Assembly: GCF_023631325.1 (NCBI RefSeq)
Contig: NZ_JALQDG010000049.1
Location: 62,340-126,339 of the forward strand
From: Caballeronia sp. INDeC2
GTDB taxonomy: Bacteria > Pseudomonadota > Gammaproteobacteria > Burkholderiales > Burkholderiaceae
DNA: 64,000 nucleotides
Direction of reading: 5' to 3'
In this document: positions 53,198 through 61,612 of the stretch, one piece after another
Numbering within the stretch: position 1 is the first letter of the stretch
Layout of the letters: each line of letters starts with the position of its first letter
Notes under the pieces: model-generated
Databases searched by the model: none
Told to the model about the DNA's origin: nothing
What the model saw: the letters and a program-made list of their open reading frames with translations, nothing else
Made by a program: the position numbers and the translations under genes

Positions 53198-55250
53198 GCA
53201 CATCTCGCCGCCCCCGGAAAAGCTCACCGCCGAGAAGCTCACCCCCGAGAAGCTGACCCTCGAGCGCGGCTTCACGACCAAGGACTTCACGGCGCTGCGC
53301 GCCTACGTGCAGCGCATCGCGCCGGCGGTGATCGCGCGGACCTACTACAACCCCGACGAGGATCCGCACGCGGCGACGCCCGGTTCGATGGAGCGGCACC
53401 TGAACGCGATGCTCGATGCGCTGGTGGCGCTCGCGCTCGCGCACGGCTCGAGCGCACTGGCCGAGCACCTGCGCGCCTCGATCCGCCAGCACGGGCGGCC
53501 GTTGCTCACCGCGGTGACGTTTCGCATGGTCATCGAGGCGGCGCAGCTCGCCGCGCTGCCGCCGCAGGCCGATCACGCGATCAGTGCCTGGCTGCGTCCG
53601 CGCGTGGCGCACCGGCTGAAGGGCGAGGGCATTCAGACGCTCGGCGAGTTGGTGGCTTTCTGCAACCGGCGCGGCGGCAGCTGGTGGCGCTCGATTCCGC
53701 GCATCGGTCCGGGGCGGGCGCGGGCTGTCGTCAGTTGGTTGCGACGCCACGAAGCCCATCTGAAATTGCGCGTCGATGCCGATGTCGACTCCACCGACCA
53801 GGCAGGCGTGCCGCTGGTCGCGGCCGAGCTCGTCGAAGTCGTGCCGCTCGCAAAGGTGACGCAAAGTGGCCTGGCGAGTGGTTCAAGCGGCGGCTCGGAT
53901 TCGGAGAATCGGCTCACCGACCGACTGACCCTGGCGCCGCTCGAGCGCCTGGCCGTGCCGCACGCGCTGTCCGGCGCCCACGGCGAAAACCGCTCGGCCG
54001 CCTTTTGCTATATCCAGGCGAACCACGATCTCGAGGCGGTGCGGGCGTATCTGAACCGCTATCGCGATCAACCCAAAACGCTGCGGGCGTACACCAAGGA
54101 GCTCGAGCGCTTCCTGTTGTGGGCAGTCGTGCTGAGAGGCAAGGCGCTCAGTGATTTGCGGGTCGACGACTGCGAGGCTTACAAGGACTTCCTGAAGCAT
54201 CCCGACCCGCGCTTCGTCGGCGAACGCTTCGCGCGGCACTCGCCGCGCTGGCGACCCTTCGCCTCGTCCACCTCCAATGCGAGCGGCTCGGCCGCGCTGT
54301 CACCCGATTCCCAGCGTTACGCGGTCCGGGCGCTGCGTTCGGCGTTCTCGTGGTGGGTCGATGTGCGCTATCTCGCCGGCAATCCATGGAAAGCCGTCAA
54401 CGATCCAGTGGTGATCAAGCGGGAGCGGGCGATCAAAATCGAGCGCGCCTTACCGGCCGAGCTGTGGCGCAAGGTCCGCGGAGAACTCGATGCGCGGTCG
54501 GCCGAAGCGGGGGGCGTGCAGGGCCGCGAATCAGCGTCCGGCGTACAGTGGCGCGAGTGCCGCAACGGCGTGCAGTGGCGCGCGGTACGCGCAGCGATTT
54601 TGTTGATGGGCGATTCGGGTCTGCGTCGCGAGGAAGCCGCGAGTGCCCGGCGCGAACATCTGCGCCCTTCATCGTACGGGACGCTCGAGCGGCCGGTGTG
54701 GGAACTGACCATCGTTGGCAAGGGTCAGCGCGAACGCACGGTGCCGGTGAGCGCCGCGACGCTGAAGGCGCTGCGCGCGCACTGGTCCGACCGGGTTAAA
54801 GACGATCGGGCTAAAGATTTCGACGGCGCGACCGAAGAAGGCAAACAGAGCGGGCCGCTGCTTGGCCCCATTGTCATTCCGTGGACCGACGCGTCACGCC
54901 GGCGACACCGAGCGGGGCAGGGCGGTGACGGTGACTCTGCGAATGAGGCGGGCTACACCGCGGATGGACTGAACCGGCTGATTAGTCGAATGGTCACCGA
55001 ACTGGTTGAGACGATGGACAACTTGAGCCTCGATGAGCGGCGGCAGCTCGGACAGGCAAACGCGCACGCCCTGCGACATACTTTCGCGTCCCATTCGGTT
55101 GCCGATGATGTCCCGGTCGACGTCGTGCAGAAGGTCTTGGGGCATGCCTCGCTGCAAACGACGACGCTCTATGTCCAGGCCGAAAAGCAGCGCGTGGTCG
55201 AAGAGGTGGCTCGCTACTATGCCGGCGCCGCGCACAAGACGGGGCGATGA
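53190..55250 (+). CDS. Long tyrosine recombinase, copy 2
   Basis: The start is taken at ATG 53190, overlapping the upstream gene; a longer frame to the left lies over that gene. The product is 686 residues. The N-terminus has three tandem EKLTxE units before the shared domain (FTALRAYVQRIAPAVIARTY; GGSWWRSIPRIGPGRARAVV). The catalytic domain has GDSGLRREEAASARREHLR, VGKGQRERTVPVS, HALRHTFASHSV and LGHASLQTTTLYV, so Arg, Lys, His/Arg, His and Tyr are all present. It is similar throughout to copy 1. The C-terminal end differs (EKQRVVEEVARYYAGAAHKT). Confidence 0.9.
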   Translation: MPEHISPPPEKLTAEKLTPEKLTLERGFTTKDFTALRAYVQRIAPAVIARTYYNPDEDPHAATPGSMERHLNAMLDALVALALAHGSSALAEHLRASIRQHGRPLLTAVTFRMVIEAAQLAALPPQADHAISAWLRPRVAHRLKGEGIQTLGELVAFCNRRGGSWWRSIPRIGPGRARAVVSWLRRHEAHLKLRVDADVDSTDQAGVPLVAAELVEVVPLAKVTQSGLASGSSGGSDSENRLTDRLTLAPLERLAVPHALSGAHGENRSAAFCYIQANHDLEAVRAYLNRYRDQPKTLRAYTKELERFLLWAVVLRGKALSDLRVDDCEAYKDFLKHPDPRFVGERFARHSPRWRPFASSTSNASGSAALSPDSQRYAVRALRSAFSWWVDVRYLAGNPWKAVNDPVVIKRERAIKIERALPAELWRKVRGELDARSAEAGGVQGRESASGVQWRECRNGVQWRAVRAAILLMGDSGLRREEAASARREHLRPSSYGTLERPVWELTIVGKGQRERTVPVSAATLKALRAHWSDRVKDDRAKDFDGATEEGKQSGPLLGPIVIPWTDASRRRHRAGQGGDGDSANEAGYTADGLNRLISRMVTELVETMDNLSLDERRQLGQANAHALRHTFASHSVADDVPVDVVQKVLGHASLQTTTLYVQAEKQRVVEEVARYYAGAAHKTGR

Positions 55251-55338
55251 GAGGACCGCTGCTGCACGCGTCTCTGACAAAACTAATCTTCCCGGCGCCT
55301 TCTCGTGCACTTGCGCGCCGGAACACAGGAAAAACACG

Positions 55339-55665
55339 ATGACGGACAAGGAAATCAATCTGCGCGCCGGATTGGCCGCGTTCTCCGATGTGGATCGCGT
55401 GGTCGCGGTGAACCTCGATCAGTTCGATCCGCTGAATTCGCGCGACGACCTGATCAAGTTGCTGGTCGAGACGGGGATCTCGTTTTCGCGTCCCAGCGAC
55501 GGTGTTGTTGCCGCTGAGGACGGGAGCACCCACGTGGATATCACCGTTAAACGCGGTGAGGTCGTGAGCGCCGCTGCGCAAGCCGCGTGTGAACTCGCGG
55601 CGAGCTGGATCGATGACAACGACCTCCAAGCGTGGAAAGTCGCAACAGGACGATTCACACGCTGA
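55339..55665 (+). CDS. Hypothetical protein (108 aa)
   Basis: ATG 55339 follows AGGAAAA. The product (NLRAGLAAFSDVDRVVAVNL, DDLIKLLVETGISFSRPSDG, VDITVKRGEVVSAAAQAACE, LAASWIDDNDLQAW) is a well-ordered alpha/beta protein. No family is recognised. A 7-bp stem (55681-55687 with 55695-55701) follows, preceded by A-rich sequence, so it could serve as a terminator only for the other strand. Confidence 0.6.
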   Translation: MTDKEINLRAGLAAFSDVDRVVAVNLDQFDPLNSRDDLIKLLVETGISFSRPSDGVVAAEDGSTHVDITVKRGEVVSAAAQAACELAASWIDDNDLQAWKVATGRFTR

Positions 55666-55843
55666 CGGCTAAAAAGAAAAAGCCCGCTCATATCGGCGGG
55701 CTGAAGCCACATCGGTTGAGACATGGAGGAGACGGGAATCAGTATAAACCCGCAGAGGTCGTTTGCAAGTTCGCTGTCTCATGGCCGCAACGTGTACGCA
55801 CCGGGCGCGCCGTTTGCATCGCTTTGGTCCGGAGGGCGTCCCC

Positions 55844-56116
55844 ATGAGAACCACTGCATTCCTCAAGCAGGCCGAGCGCGAAGCTCAATTTGTCGATGCG
55901 CTGCTGCTGGCGCGGTACGCACTGACGATCCATCACGGCATGACCGTCATTGGAGACGATGAATATGCGTCGCCCTGGCCACTGAATTTCAGGCATGAAC
56001 TGGAACGCATCGACGCTGTGCTTCAGGCGGCGGGAATCGACACGACGCAGCCGTTGCGTCCGCCAATCGAACTTTCACAGGACGATGAAGACGACGCGTC
56101 GCCTACCCGACAGTAG
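55844..56116 (+). CDS. Hypothetical protein upstream of ligD (90 aa)
   Basis: From ATG 55844 the product reads MRTTAFLKQAEREAQFVDAL, LLARYALTIHHGMTVIGDDE, and ends with an acidic tail (SQDDEDDASPTRQ). It is helical, with no known domain. It ends 9 bases before the ligD start, so the two are probably co-transcribed. Confidence 0.55.
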   Translation: MRTTAFLKQAEREAQFVDALLLARYALTIHHGMTVIGDDEYASPWPLNFRHELERIDAVLQAAGIDTTQPLRPPIELSQDDEDDASPTRQ

Positions 56117-56125
56117 GCGAGTGCC

Positions 56126-58081
56126 ATGGGTCGCTGGAGCGGTTCGCGGACCGTGCGAATTCCGACGCCGAAGACAGCACCGGGCGAGATGCCCCTCTTG
56201 ATTGAGCCGCAACTGGCCACGCTGGTCGAACGCCATCCGACGAACGGCGACTGGTCCTACGAAATCAAGTTCGATGGCTACCGGATGCTCGCGCGAATCG
56301 ACGACGGTGCCGTCAAGCTGATCACGCGTAATGGGCACGACTGGACTTCCAGGATGCCGCGCCTGCGCGCAGCCCTGGAAGCCGTGCCGGTCGACAGCGC
56401 CTGGATAGACGGCGAAGCGGTCGTACTGGATGCCGCTGGCAGGCCGGATTTCAATTCGTTGCAAAACGCCTTCGACCGTCGCAGCACATCAGACATCGTT
56501 CTCTTCGTCTTCGATCTACTGTGGCTGAATGGCGCCGACCTCCGTGAGCGAGCGCTTCGTGAACGGCGCGCGCTTCTGCGCGAACTCACGAGCGAAATCG
56601 AGGGGCCGCTCATCCGCTTCTCCGATGACTTCGCGGAGGATCCCGGGTCGCTGGTCGCCTCCGCGTGCAAGATGCAACTCGAAGGCATCATCGGCAAGCG
56701 GGCGGATGCCCCGTATCGCTCAGGCAGGTCGACTGACTGGATCAAGCTCAAATGCAACTTGCGACAGGAGTTCGTCGTTGGCGGGTTCACCCGCGTCAGA
56801 GGTGCGAAATTGGGCGTTCGCGCGCTTCTCCTCGGCGTGTATGAAAAAGACGGCTCGCTCCGATATGCAGGGCACGTCGCACCGCACCTCTCGTCGACCC
56901 GCAGCGCATCGTTCGCCAGGCGCACCGCGGCATTGAAGCAGGCAGAGTCTCCTTTCTATAACGCTCCAGCGCCCGAACGCGACCGCGAGTTCTACTGGCT
57001 GAAGCCCGACATCGTGGCCGAGGTGTCGTTTCTCGAGTGGACTCCCTCGGGTGAGGTGCGCCATCCAGTCTTCCAGGCAATCCGCGAAGACAAACCGGCG
57101 AGCGCGGTCACGGAAGAAAAGGTGATTGACGATCCGGCCTCTGGCATGGTCGGTTCGACGCGCGAAAGGCCCGGCCCACGCGGGACTGTGTTCATCTGCG
57201 ACATCAAGGTTTCCAATCCGCAGCGGGTCATGGACGATTCGACGCGTCTGACAAAGCTCGACATCGCGCGGTATTACGATGCCATCGCAGAGTGGGCATT
57301 GCCCTACCTGCATTGCAGGCCGTTGGCATTGTTGCGCGCGCCCGACGGCATCAAGGGCGAACAGTTTTTCCAGAAGCACAGCGAGCGGGCCAGGATTCCT
57401 GGCGTCGAGGAACTCCCCACTGCGGTGTATCCGAACCATGCACCGTTGCTCGTTGCCAACACGCCCGAGGCGCTGGTCGGACTCGCGCAGATGAGCGTGG
57501 TCGAGATTCATTCATGGAACGGTGTCGCGCCAGACTTGGCACACCCCGACCGCGTCATCTTCGATCTCGACCCGGACTCCGCACTTCCGTGGTCGGCAAT
57601 GTTGGAGGCCGCGACACTCGTTAAAGTCGTCCTCGACGAGATAGGCCTGCGCTCGTTCGTGAAGACGAGCGGTGGCAAGGGCTTTCACATTGTCGTGCCG
57701 CTGACACGTCAACCAGGCTGGGAAGAAGTGGAGGCATTCTCCCAGGCGGTCGCGCAACACATGACGAGAGTCGTGCCGCAGCGATTCTCCGCCGTGCTCG
57801 GTCCGAAGAATCGCGTGGGGAAGATCTTTATCGACTATTTGAGAAACGGGCGCAGCGCGAGCACGGTCACGGCGTTCTCGGTGCGCGCACGGCCAGGTTT
57901 GGCCGTCTCGATGCCGATTGCGTGGGATGAGTTGAAAGACGTGAAGAGCGGCGACCAGCGGACGATGGCGGAAGCCGTCCAACGTCAACGGTCGCTTCGT
58001 GCGGACCCGTGGGAAGGCTACTGGCGCACCCGACAGGGAATCACCGTCGCGATGCGCCGTGCCGTGGGTATGAAACGTTAG
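56126..58081 (+). CDS. ligD: LigD-type DNA ligase with polymerase domain, no phosphoesterase domain
   Basis: A 651-residue protein. The ligase domain comes first: catalytic Lys 48 in SYEIKFDGYRMLARI, then DSAWIDGEAVVLD, QLEGIIGKRADAPYRSGRS and WIKLKC. From about residue 355 the polymerase/primase domain follows: FICDIKVSNPQRVMDDSTRL, LAHPDRVIFDLDPDS, and LRSFVKTSGGKGFHIVVPL. Bacterial LigD with Ku repairs double-strand breaks by end joining (family knowledge). The usual N-terminal phosphoesterase domain of about 170-200 residues is absent, and no ku gene is in the window. The stop overlaps that of the convergent YjzC-like gene by a few bases. Confidence 0.9.
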   Translation: MGRWSGSRTVRIPTPKTAPGEMPLLIEPQLATLVERHPTNGDWSYEIKFDGYRMLARIDDGAVKLITRNGHDWTSRMPRLRAALEAVPVDSAWIDGEAVVLDAAGRPDFNSLQNAFDRRSTSDIVLFVFDLLWLNGADLRERALRERRALLRELTSEIEGPLIRFSDDFAEDPGSLVASACKMQLEGIIGKRADAPYRSGRSTDWIKLKCNLRQEFVVGGFTRVRGAKLGVRALLLGVYEKDGSLRYAGHVAPHLSSTRSASFARRTAALKQAESPFYNAPAPERDREFYWLKPDIVAEVSFLEWTPSGEVRHPVFQAIREDKPASAVTEEKVIDDPASGMVGSTRERPGPRGTVFICDIKVSNPQRVMDDSTRLTKLDIARYYDAIAEWALPYLHCRPLALLRAPDGIKGEQFFQKHSERARIPGVEELPTAVYPNHAPLLVANTPEALVGLAQMSVVEIHSWNGVAPDLAHPDRVIFDLDPDSALPWSAMLEAATLVKVVLDEIGLRSFVKTSGGKGFHIVVPLTRQPGWEEVEAFSQAVAQHMTRVVPQRFSAVLGPKNRVGKIFIDYLRNGRSASTVTAFSVRARPGLAVSMPIAWDELKDVKSGDQRTMAEAVQRQRSLRADPWEGYWRTRQGITVAMRRAVGMKR

Positions 58082-58299
58082 CCTTTTGCTTCAGTTCCCT
58101 TCAACTCCCCGTGCTTATGAGAGTGGGTTGCACCGTACTTCAGCTCGTAATGCGCACCTTTTCCGCTTCGGGTAGGCGGGAAGTGCTCGCCTTCAACGCA
58201 CGTGACTTCGAAGGTGCCTTTGCCGTCTTCATGCACCACCGAGTAGATACCCGAGACCTTCACGATCTCGCCCGGCTTATATGAGTTATCACCAGCCAT
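58078..58299 (-). CDS. YjzC-like small protein
   Basis: The second of two tandem ATG codons (58299) fits the AGGAGG site better. The product is 73 residues: MAGDNSYKPGEIVKVSGIYS, then HYELKYGATHSHKHGELKGT. The PGExxxxSGIY start and conserved Gly/His positions recall YjzC proteins, which are small, often zinc-ribbon-like and of unknown role; here the Cys pair is not evident. It converges with ligD. Confidence 0.6.
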   Translation of the reverse strand: MAGDNSYKPGEIVKVSGIYSVVHEDGKGTFEVTCVEGEHFPPTRSGKGAHYELKYGATHSHKHGELKGTEAKG

Positions 58300-58401
58300 C
58301 ATCGCCTCCTAGGAATGAACAAGAGGCGTCAAGCAAGCCACGTACCTCTAGACAAACGTCATTTTATGAACTGCACACGCTTGACGGCGCGGTCGAGCCG
58401 A

Positions 58402-58683
58402 TCAGGAAGATGGTGCTTGACGGGACCCGCCGTCGCGCAGATTGTGAATTGAGCGAAGAACCTCTCCAAATCGATCGATCTTCTCGACGAGCCGCCGCGA
58501 CCATTCATAGTCGAAGTGACCCTCGTCCCTGGCCGGACTGATTCTCACAACGGCTTCTCGTAACGAAGCGGGTAACCGAGCCCAAAACAGGAATGAAGCC
58601 ACCGAGCCGCGCCGTTCTGGAAAATCTTTATGGTTGACGAAACTGCTATTTTCCGACAAAATTCCGGTTGACGATTTTGTCAT
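58402..58683 (-). CDS. Hypothetical protein (93 aa), weakly supported
   Basis: The frame reads FWARLPASLREAVVRISPAR, then DEGHFDYEWSRRLVEKIDRF and GEVLRSIHNLRDGG, a plausible helical protein. It is divergent from the gene at 58701 with 17 bases between starts, so they would share a small control region. No family is recognised. Confidence 0.4.
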   Translation of the reverse strand: MTKSSTGILSENSSFVNHKDFPERRGSVASFLFWARLPASLREAVVRISPARDEGHFDYEWSRRLVEKIDRFGEVLRSIHNLRDGGSRQAPSS

Positions 58684-58700
58684 AAACCGAAAATAAGCCT

Positions 58701-59297
58701 ATGTCGATGATCCTGCCGTGGAAGTTCAACTCGAACCTCTCTGAGGAGCGCTTGAATCTGCTTGCGAGCCACCTCAAGGAGATCTTCTACGGTGTCGAAT
58801 CGATGTTGATAACTGACGACGACTGCAGCTACGGTCGAGGTTCACTATTCTTCAGTCGTGCTCGTCAGCGCTTTATCCGACTAGGAATGTCTGATGAGTT
58901 GCCTTGGCTGAAGCTCGTGAATTCTGCGATGGACTTCACGCTTGAGATAGGGGGCATTCCTTTCCGAGTCTTCCGTGATGAACACGACAAGCCTGCTAAG
59001 AAAGGCTTTTGGCGCCGTAACGACACGGATCGCCTGTTTGCTTCGAATGACATGGAGCCGGTGATTTTCCGGTTCATCGTCGAGCGGCCGGTGAGCGATA
59101 CCGATGAATTGGAGATCTACTTCATCGGATTCAATGCCCAGCAGGAAGCCGTATGCGAATGGCGCTACGGCAATGTGCGTGTGCTCCGGTCGACTGACGA
59201 AGAACTCGCGCCCGAAGTTCATCAAGACGCTGCTCGTGTCGAACTGCCGGCGAGCGAAGCGGACGATGCGGACGTATCCGACACTGGTACGAAATGA
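58701..59297 (+). CDS. Unknown protein in front of the ImmA/IrrE gene (198 aa)
   Basis: The product MSMILPWKFNSNLSEERLNL ... LASHLKEIFYGVESMLITDD is ordered over about 165 residues, with an acidic tail. It contains no catalytic motif that I recognise. Its stop overlaps the start of the Xre-ImmA/IrrE gene (ATGA), so the two are translationally coupled and probably act together. Together with the restriction genes downstream this suggests a defence or stress function; that is inference. Confidence 0.65.
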   Translation: MSMILPWKFNSNLSEERLNLLASHLKEIFYGVESMLITDDDCSYGRGSLFFSRARQRFIRLGMSDELPWLKLVNSAMDFTLEIGGIPFRVFRDEHDKPAKKGFWRRNDTDRLFASNDMEPVIFRFIVERPVSDTDELEIYFIGFNAQQEAVCEWRYGNVRVLRSTDEELAPEVHQDAARVELPASEADDADVSDTGTK

Positions 59298-60424
59298 CAG
59301 CAGGATTTGACGCGGCCAATCTGCGCCTCGTCCGATGCGCCCAATGTTTATCGCTTGCCGACGTCGGCGACGCCGTTGGCAAGTCGAAGCAATTCATTCA
59401 GCGCATTGAGTCGGGCATGGCTAATCCGACGGACGAGCTCGTCGATGCGCTCGCCTCCGCCTTGCGGGTTCATCGTGAGTTTTTTTATCCAGGTGCTCCG
59501 CAGGCTCTGAGTGAGGAGGCGTTCCACTTTCGAGGACTGCTCGGAGCAAAGGCAACGGACAGGGCGACCGTCATCGCCAAGGGCGAGATCTTTCGACGCT
59601 TCGTCGCTGTGATCGACGCAAAGCTGAAGCTGCCCAAGCTCGACTTTCCTGAATATTCGATCGATTCACCTGAGGCGGCGGAGCGTGCTGCGGAGCGTTG
59701 CCGCGCCCATTGGGGATTGGGATTAGGTCCGATCGGCAATATGGTTCGCGTGCTGGAGAACGCTGGCGCGGTTGTGACCGCGTTTGAGAGTACCGCGCGC
59801 GAAATCGATGCTCTTTCCATTGCCTCCTCACGCCCTATCGTCGTCAGCAGCCGGAGTGACACGTCTGCATGCCGTGTCCGCTTCGGGCACGCGCATGAAT
59901 TGGGGCATTTCGTTGGGCACGTTGGGAAAAAGACGGGCGATAAGGCTACCGAGGCAGAGGCCAACAGATTCGCTGGCGCCTTCCTCATGCCGCGAAGTTC
60001 TTTCGTCAAGGAGTTTCCAGCCCTGCGCGGTGGCACGCAGATCAACTGGATCGCACTGTCCGAGCTGAAGTATCGCTGGCGTGTGAGCAAAGCGGCGATG
60101 CTCTACCGTGCGCGGCAGCTCGGCATTCTCAGCGAGCAACACTATAAACGAGCGTTGATCGGTCATCTGTATGCGAAGGGTGAACGACACACCGAGGTCG
60201 AGGACGCATCGATCACGCACGAAAGACCAGAGTTGCTAGCGAATGCGCTGGACGTTCTTCGTGAAAAGCTTGGCTGTACGGTCAACGAGATAGCTGCAAT
60301 CGCGCAGATCACGCCCCAGCTTTTGATGGAGGTTGCGCCCCTGACCGTGCAGGCTCACCGTAACGCAGAAGGTGTCGTCTCGCTCGCGCAGTTCCGCTCC
60401 GCGCGGGCGAATGTCGCGTCCTAG
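59294..60424 (+). CDS. Xre-family regulator fused to ImmA/IrrE metallopeptidase
   Basis: A 376-residue protein. The N-terminal Xre HTH (residues 8-65) contains SLADVGDAVGKSKQFIQRIE and a DELVDALASALRV recognition region. The central ImmA/IrrE domain has FGHAHELGHFVGH with HELGH at residues 201-205, then TEAEANRFAGAFLMPRSSFV, the second part of the active site. The C-terminal part (KAAMLYRARQLGILSEQHYK) is typical of the family. Such proteins cut repressors in response to stress or phage. It overlaps the upstream gene and is followed by a restriction-modification block. Confidence 0.92.
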   Translation: MTAGFDAANLRLVRCAQCLSLADVGDAVGKSKQFIQRIESGMANPTDELVDALASALRVHREFFYPGAPQALSEEAFHFRGLLGAKATDRATVIAKGEIFRRFVAVIDAKLKLPKLDFPEYSIDSPEAAERAAERCRAHWGLGLGPIGNMVRVLENAGAVVTAFESTAREIDALSIASSRPIVVSSRSDTSACRVRFGHAHELGHFVGHVGKKTGDKATEAEANRFAGAFLMPRSSFVKEFPALRGGTQINWIALSELKYRWRVSKAAMLYRARQLGILSEQHYKRALIGHLYAKGERHTEVEDASITHERPELLANALDVLREKLGCTVNEIAAIAQITPQLLMEVAPLTVQAHRNAEGVVSLAQFRSARANVAS

Positions 60425-60589
60425 AACAGAAAGACGCCCCTATCGCGATCACGCTGCCGACTGTGCGTCCTCTGCCTGCGAAGAGGGCGCACGCTCCCTT
60501 GTGTTGTGAAACATGAAGCCCTTATAGGACGGGCGTTCAGCCTAGTGATCGCCCTCAATTTCCGCCCAGCTACCAATCGACGCTCCGCT

Positions 60590-61318
60590 ATGTCCTTTCC
60601 CAATACGATCAACGTTTCCCAGCCGGACGGGGCCTTTCACTTTCTTCCGTGCTCGACTTGCTCCAGCAAGACTCGACATACCGTGCTGACGCAAGTTGCG
60701 TCATCGTTCACCGATGACGACGGCGAACACTGTGTCTCCGTTTGGACGCGCCACCAAATTGTTCAATGCGGAGGGTGCGGCATCATCAGCTTTCGTAAGG
60801 GCGAAAGTTGCTCGGAGGACGTGGATCACGATCGCGCGGGTAACCCGTTTCATCCTGAAGTCGAGATGATCTATCCGGAGCGTTCGGTAGCGCGCACCAT
60901 GCTGCGCGAAAGCGATGAATTACCCGAAGATGTGATGCAGATCTACGAGGAGGCCCACAAGGCGTTGGGTGCTGGGCTCAACATCCTCGCTGCTCTCGGT
61001 ATTCGAGCTGTAGTGGAAGCCGTCTGCGCGGAAAAGGAGCTCAGCGGCAAGTTGATCCAACAGATTGACGCTCTAAGGGATCATGGCCACGTTACTCGAG
61101 ATGGCGCCGACATCCTTCATCGCGTTCGTCGAATGGGCAACAGTGCCGCCCATGAAAGGACGGCCCATACGGAGGCACAGTTGATCGCGGGATTTGAGGT
61201 GCTCGAGCATATGTTGAAGGGGCTTTACGTTATCCCTGGGCACGCCGCTGCCCTTCCTGCCCATTCGACGGCGGCGATCGTCGGACCCGCGTCGTCGGCT
61301 GCTTCAAGCGGCACCTAA
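60590..61318 (+). CDS. DUF4145-like protein with N-terminal zinc ribbon
   Basis: ATG 60590 gives 242 residues; a GTG at 60506 would add 28. The N-terminus has two Cys pairs (LPCSTCSSKTRH and IVQCGGCGIISF), a likely zinc ribbon. The C-terminal helical domain (EEAHKALGAGLNILAALGIR, RVRRMGNSAAHERTAHTEAQ) is of the DUF4145/HEPN-like type, with an R-x-x-GN-x-x-H block. DUF4145 proteins are often found in restriction and defence loci. A nucleic-acid role is likely but unproved. Confidence 0.75.
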   Translation: MSFPNTINVSQPDGAFHFLPCSTCSSKTRHTVLTQVASSFTDDDGEHCVSVWTRHQIVQCGGCGIISFRKGESCSEDVDHDRAGNPFHPEVEMIYPERSVARTMLRESDELPEDVMQIYEEAHKALGAGLNILAALGIRAVVEAVCAEKELSGKLIQQIDALRDHGHVTRDGADILHRVRRMGNSAAHERTAHTEAQLIAGFEVLEHMLKGLYVIPGHAAALPAHSTAAIVGPASSAASSGT

Positions 61319-61612
61319 GCGAGGGCATTTGTCGAACGCTCAGATACCAGATTTCGTCGTCATCGGCCTGCTGCCAAAAGATTGCTTCGTGCTTGTGGAC
61401 GGTATCCCAGTGCCTCTACCATCGCCAGGTGCTGTCAACCTTCGCACTCGACGATGAATCCACAACCAAGATAAAATTCGGCAGCACAAGTCGCGTCAAG
61501 TACGGACAGGGTCGTTACTGGCGGCCGAGAAGAGCGGCAGCGCAGTTCACGCTGGCTAACATGAAATTAATCTGACAATGAAGTCTTCTCCACGCGAATC
61601 GGTGCAACACTT
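61319..61612. other. Intergenic region before the methyltransferase gene
   Basis: No gene is recognised in these 294 bases; a promoter for the restriction-modification pair would be expected here. Confidence 0.4.

Noticed and set aside
55676..55701. Terminator after the 108-aa gene
   Set aside because: The stem is followed by no T run on the plus strand; the A-rich side would suit only a minus-strand transcript, for which there is no gene.
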